Positions 59,545 to 64,000 of a stretch of DNA of 64,000 nt are shown here, piece after piece. The stretch's first letter is position 1. Each line of letters begins with the position of its first letter. This DNA comes from Paramarasmius palmivorus (taxonomy: Eukaryota; Basidiomycota; Agaricomycetes; Agaricales; Marasmiaceae). The stretch spans positions 248,001-312,000 of the forward strand of contig JAYKXP010000004.1 of the NCBI GenBank assembly GCA_037176845.1, given 5' to 3'. The position numbers were made by a program, and so were the translations under genes. Under the pieces are notes generated by a model that was not told the DNA's origin, ran no database searches, and was given only the letters and a program-made list of their open reading frames with translations.

Positions 59545-60078
59545 GGTCGATGAGGTCAAAGGAGAGTGAGGTCCGAGTCGAGTTAAAAAGTAACGACAAA
59601 GCTTGCCGACTTTATAGGGAAAAAAGGAAAGGAATGAGGTATGCAACGAGGGAGATGGTTAAGAAGCAAAGCCTGCCAGGCAACAAATTTCTTCTCGGCC
59701 ATACCCCCGATTTCAATCTTAGGTAACCACCGCCCTAACTTTCCGTTTACGGCGGCTGTACACCGGCAAGACAGCCCTGCATCGGCCTCAATCCCTGATT
59801 GACGTTCATTCACGTTCCTGTTTTGATTATCTGCTAACTGTTCTCTCGATCTAGCCGGACGTGCTGCGCCTGCCCAACCCCTCGAGGCAGCGGAAGGATA
59901 GAAAGAAAAAAAAAACAGACAATCGCAAACAGCTCGTTGCCACTGCGTTGCCAACTCGTGTTTATTTTGATCCTGGTTACCGCAGTCCAAATTTATTCTT
60001 GGCCGTGCTCCAACGACGTTGATGATACATCGGGCTCGTGTTAAAACAGCACAAATAATACAACCATCATACACCCCA
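59545..60078. other. Intergenic region between eIF3h and the barrel gene
   Basis: 534 bases on two minus-strand genes: 3' UTR of eIF3h and the promoter of the barrel gene, including a TATA box (listed separately). No gene is seen. Confidence 0.4.
59610..59616 (-). promoter_or_regulatory. TATA box of the barrel-protein gene
   Basis: TATAAAG on the minus strand, about 65 bp before the ATG at 59544. Confidence 0.5.
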
Positions 60079-61599
60079 TCAGCCAGAGCCAGCAGTTGAC
60101 CCATACAATTTTACAAGACTAGTGCTCGATGTTTCTCCCAAATTCTTTGCTAGTGCATCCAACTGACCCAACAGCAGCATACCATCCAATCTGGAAGGCT
60201 CGGCCGGTATCTTGAACAGTCGGTTCACCTAGACAACAAATCAGCTACTGTCACAGAACATCGCCTGTAAAACACTCACATCTTCCTCGGGAAGTGGCAC
60301 TAGACCTGTAACGGGATGAGCTTCTAAACATTCCAGTAGTTTCTAATGCTATAACTTTACCTTTGCTCACACGTTCTGCATTCTCTTCCCGACGCTTCGC
60401 GACATACGCTTCGGCTTTGGCTTTCTCCCGGGCGATTGAACGAATCGTATACCCGACGTTACCCTCTTCACAGCAAATTAACCGATCGGGACATTCGACA
60501 ATCCACAGGAATAGACTTGCCTTCTGTTCGGTAGTTGTCCAGAACTTCACTGATCTGCTCCAACGTCTTCGTTATACCCCCTGAAGTCAGGTTAAGTGTA
60601 TCAAATGACGGGGGGAGCGCAGAAATAGTAGCTTGCTCGGGCGTGGCGTCGGATATTGGAGAACGAGCGGGTGTGCTTAATTGCCCAAGGAACGAATTTA
60701 ATAAGGGGTTCGTCCGGATTTTGAGAGGTATTTCTTCCAGTATCGTAGAGAAAGTCAGCTGATGGCTGGCCAAACTAGTGTAGTGCGTTCAGCTCAACGG
60801 ACGGAGATCATTACACCGACTGAAAACGCATACCTTGCCGTACTAAAGTTCTTTTTCTTGTAAGCGTCCAGGAACGCGGAGGTTAATCGAAATGCCCTGA
60901 ATGAAGTGCTTCCCCGTGCCGTTTGGGAGACGTCTATGCAAAGCGATCAATAAGGTATCAACGCGTCGTACGTGCCAAGTAAACATACCGTGAACTACGA
61001 CCACACCCCCGTGTCGCAGTTTCTCTTGATGAATAGCCTGAGTGTCCACGAGACTTTGACTGAAAAAGGTTCCTAGCGATGATGTCTGATAGAATCCAAC
61101 AACACCGTCGTCTGATTGGACCTCCTTCAAGGCGCGTAGCATGGATGCCTGATACCGAGCTATCATTGGCCAGAGTCAGGGACTCGTAATATACACCCAA
61201 CAGCATTTGTCACACACACACACCTACAGATTTGCCTGATTTTTCATCTTCATCACCAATATGATGTGGAAGGGGGAAAGAGTTGGAAACTTCAAGGGTT
61301 CCATCTAGATCGAGTCCCAGAAGGAGGCCATGAGCAGAGGTGGATGGTGAGTCGCGCGCATGCTTCATGATTTTGGAGACTACCTACCAGAAAATCAATA
61401 CAACCAACCACAGAAATGAATGAACAACACGCACCAGACCATCAAGCTGCACGGCTTGCAATGGAATTTCAGCTTCTACATCAATGACTTTGGACATTGA
61501 AGCAGGAATCGCTTCATATGTTGGAGCAGCAGGTGCAGGTGTCGCAGCGACCGCGGGCAAGGTGGCTGCAATTGCAGCAGCCATAGATTGAGCAGCCAT
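60079..61599 (-). CDS. Translation initiation factor 3 subunit h (MPN domain)
   Basis: A non-catalytic MPN-domain subunit of eIF3. The start is the ATG at 61599 (MAAQSMAAAIAATLPAVAA); the frame is open upstream but the next start-like codon is TTG. After an Ala/Pro-rich lead comes the MPN domain: IPLQAVQLDGLVVSKIMKHA, AHGLLLGLDLDGTLEVSNSF, PLPHHIGDEDE and VGFYQTSSLGTFFSQSLVDT, with the JAMM catalytic residues absent as usual for eIF3h. The C-terminal half has LTSGGITKTLEQISEVLDNY, KAEAYVAKRREENAERVSKG and FKIPAEPSRLDGMLLLGQLD. It ends with TAGSG. About 360 residues and several short introns. It is divergent from the zinc transporter, with 265 bp between the starts. Confidence 0.92.
61211..61222. 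repeat. (CA)n microsatellite within an eIF3h intron
   Basis: Six CA units in a row, too short to be of likely functional importance. Included because it is the clearest simple repeat outside coding sequence. Confidence 0.6.
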
Positions 61600-61864
61600 G
61601 CCGTTTTGTTTTTCTAGGGTGCTTGTTCGTCGCCGGGCTCGGTGTTTGTAGCGTTGGCTGACGTTGTCGATGTCGACGACCAAGAATGAAAAAATTTAAA
61701 GCTCTTGCCAATCAAGACCAAATTGTCGTCCACGCGTGCCCAGCTTTTCGTCAAGCGTGAACGCATTGCAGCGCATTGTCACAATCTACCTATCCTTATG
61801 GTGGCATAGGAACCGAGCTAAATATCACAAGTTTTATATCTTCACTGGTCTCTCTAGAGCCGCC

Positions 61865-63692
61865 ATGGCTATCTCTCGAACCGCCCGAATCAAGATTCTC
61901 CTCGTTATCGACGTCTTGTTCTTCTTCGTCGAACTCATCGTTGGTGAGCTATAAACCTCTTTCACCTCTTCGGGAAGGGTATCTAACCTTTGTAGGTTAT
62001 GCTGTGGGATCCCTTGCGCTGGTGGCCGATAGCTTTCATATGCTCAAGTACGCCCGGTCTATATCGCGTTCGACGTCAGTGGTGCTAATCATCCTTATTC
62101 AGCGATGTGATGAGCTTGGTGGTGGCTCTTTACGCGATAAAGGTCTTGAACTGGCTCTCAGATCCCTTAAACCAACAACTCACCCTTGATCTGTCCTCCC
62201 TAGCTCACCTCAGAGAACATCGCCGATTCTCGTTATTCATACGGATGGCATAGAGCCGAAATTCTTGCAGCCTTGGTCAATGGAGTCTTCCTGCTTGCGC
62301 TTTGCTTCTCCATCTTCCTGGAGGCAATGGAGCGGTTCTTCAGTACTCCAGGTACGTGTTATCGCCCCTCAAAAGTACAGTCCCTTATCATCGCTGTAGA
62401 AATTGCCAATCCCAAGTTGGTGGTCATCGTAGGCTCTTTCGGACTCGCGTCAAACATCATCGGGCTCTTCCTATTCCACGGTACGTACCCTGTACCCTCT
62501 CCTCGACATCTACTCATTCGATATCAGAACACTCCCACAGTCACTCCCACTCCCATACAATCCCCGAAGTTTCCATCACCCCAAGTAGTCCAGCTTTGAC
62601 TCCCGGCTCCATTACCCCCACTCAGGAGATCCCCAGAAGGTCTTCTGAGCTTAGCAGAGCTTCAACCGAGTCTAGGAGAAGGTCCGAGTCCTTGAGTGGT
62701 CTTTACGGACATCCTGCTGTTACTCGGGCCTTCTTCGTTCAGACGGCCGAAGAAATCGCATCCGCCCAATCTCCACCACCTTCAGCTACTCATTCTCGTC
62801 ATAATTCTACCACTCAGCTCCTAGATACTGATCAACCGAATGTGGCACCAGCATCACCACCTCCAGAAACTATTGATGAATCCGCACGGCTTTTGGATGG
62901 AGACGAAGTGGTTTTTGACGAAGAAGAATCTGAAAATGTACATGTTCATGGCCACTCACACTCGGGTTCTATGAACATGCGCGCAATACTCCTTCATGTA
63001 TTGGGCGATGCGTTGGGCAACGTCGGTGTCATTGCCACTGGCCTAATCATCTGGCTGACTACCTGGCCCTTCAAATACTACTTTGACCCAATAATCAGTC
63101 TGATTATTACTATGATCATCTTTTCGTCGGCTCTTCCTTTAGGTGTGTCTAGCATTTACCTATTACAATGCCTGTGCTAATAATTTGGATTAGTTCGCAG
63201 CGCTTCTTTCATTCTCCTACAAGCAGTACCTTCTACAGTTTCCCTGGAAGCCGTTCGCACTTCGATTCTGGATGTAGATGGTGTGCTATCGGTTCACGAA
63301 CTACATATCTGGCAACTGTCGGAAACCAAAATCGTGGCTTCGGTTCATGTCATGGCTTCTCGGAAGCATGACTTTATGCCCGTCGCAGCCGAGATTCGCA
63401 AGGTCTTACACCATCATGGGATCCATTCTAGCACGATACAGCCCGAATATACAAGATTGTCGCGCGCTGAAGAGAGTCTGATGGTACGTGTTTATCTATA
63501 TTGCATTGTTGCCAAGACTCATCACGGAGTTAAAGACTTCGGAAGATGCAAGTTGCTTGTTACCATGTCCCAAAGATCAGGCGTGTAACCCACAAGAAAA
63601 TTCATGTTGTCGTAAGTCTATCTTCCAGTACACTTGAAATGGCTTGCTCAGGGAAACTGGTCCGAACAGCACCTCCCCCGAATGATGTTTAA
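61865..63692 (+). CDS. ZRC1: Zinc transporter of the cation diffusion facilitator family (Zrc1/Cot1/ZnT-like)
   Basis: A six-TM Zn2+/H+ antiporter of the vacuole or ER that protects the cell from excess zinc. MAISRTARIKILLVIDVLFF, then YAVGSLALVADSFHMLNDV in TM2 with the metal-binding His-x3-Asp, and YSYGWHRAEILAALVNGVFL. The His-rich loop EHSHSHSHSHTIPE is followed by a long Ser/Pro insert (~140 residues) and VHVHGHSHSGSMNMRAILLH. TM5 has HVLGDALGNVGVIATGLIIW with the second His/Asp pair. The cytoplasmic domain is VDGVLSVHELHIWQLSETKI and the end is Cys-rich (LPCPKDQACNPQENSCC). The last exon is ambiguous: with the GTAAGT at 63612 used as a donor the stop is 63692, without it 63637. Introns are short. 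Confidence 0.92.
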
Positions 63693-63732
63693 TCTGGAAA
63701 TGCATTTGTATATTAGGTACAAGCAATACAGT

Positions 63733-64000
63733 TCATACACTCAATTCCATAAATACAGGGAAATTAGCGACACACGCAGGTGACGAACTCAGTCGCTGAG
63801 ATAATGTATTACTGGTGTAACTCAGCTTGCGTGCACGCAACTCCGTCACCAATCTCCTAGCTAATGCAGAGCTATGTTGACCCAAAGCAGGAGTCTGCTG
63901 ACCCATTACGGTCCGCACGGCGACTTCCATCGAGACCGCCGCAGTGAACAGCGAGGATACAATGGAATGCAGTAAATCTGCTTGGGCCGCTTGTTCCTGC
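63733..64000 (-). CDS. 3' end of an unknown gene, truncated by the window edge
   Basis: An open frame enters from base 64000 and ends at the TGA at 63733, giving at least 88 C-terminal residues with helical character (QEQAAQADLLHSIVSSLFTA, HSSALARRLVTELRARKLSY, SQRLSSSPACVANFPVFMEL). Not recognised. It converges with the zinc transporter. The frame being fully open across the edge supports a real exon. Confidence 0.5.
   Translation of the reverse strand, partial: QEQAAQADLLHSIVSSLFTAAVSMEVAVRTVMGQQTPALGQHSSALARRLVTELRARKLSYTSNTLSQRLSSSPACVANFPVFMELSV

Overview
This is nuclear DNA of a filamentous basidiomycete, most likely an agaricomycete. The genes are compact and intron-dense: introns are mostly about 48-70 nt, GT-AG, with CTNAY-like branch sites, and many exons are under 30 nt. 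The gene set also fits: a Rac GTPase, Zn2Cys6 regulators with the long last zinc loop seen in basidiomycetes, a DH-PH RhoGEF, a multi-intron cytochrome P450, a GH5 endo-mannanase and a CPSF30 that carries a zinc knuckle. I found about 30 genes in 64 kb, roughly one per 2 kb. There is no rRNA gene, convincing tRNA gene, transposon or CRISPR array. All splice models were read by eye and are predictions.

Layout, left to right. 1-7.6 kb: the 5' part of eIF3b (-), a Git1-like MFS permease (+) with CACGTG boxes and a TATA box, the rRNA methyltransferase SPB1 (-), and a DUF423 membrane protein (+). 7.8-15 kb: a zinc-finger protein, Rac and a large single-pass membrane protein (all +). 15.4-24 kb: a Zn2Cys6 regulator with micro-exons, a PLC-like (AIM6-type) phosphodiesterase followed by a degenerate partial copy of its own C-terminus, mitochondrial bL17 and mitochondrial acyl carrier protein sharing a 135-bp divergent promoter, and an SMP-30 family protein. 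24-28.2 kb: ribosomal protein uL13, a triple-KH RNA-binding protein and NUFIP1/Rsa1-like protein. 28.2-39 kb: an M16 metallopeptidase, an unrecognised membrane protein and a CCR4/NGL-type nuclease with start codons only 61 bp apart, and a RhoGEF. 39.6-48 kb: a second Zn2Cys6 regulator, a UPF0047/YjbQ protein with 6-nt and 12-nt exons, YTH1/CPSF30, and a P450 with a probable GC-AG intron in its heme loop. 48.3-54.7 kb: an accessory-looking block with two divergent copies of a small orphan family flanking a four-pass membrane protein and an NPC2-type lipid-binding protein, then a GH5 mannanase. 55-64 kb: IPI1, a secreted double-psi beta-barrel protein, eIF3h, a ZRC1-type zinc transporter, and the 3' end of an unknown gene.

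Much of the window serves ribosome production and translation (eIF3b, eIF3h, SPB1, IPI1, NUFIP/Rsa1, uL13, bL17m). These are scattered housekeeping genes and not an operon. The least described content is (a) the paralogous pair of small orphan proteins at 48.3 and 52.0 kb and (b) the 5-, 6- and 12-nt exons that carry conserved motif residues and that ordinary gene prediction would miss.
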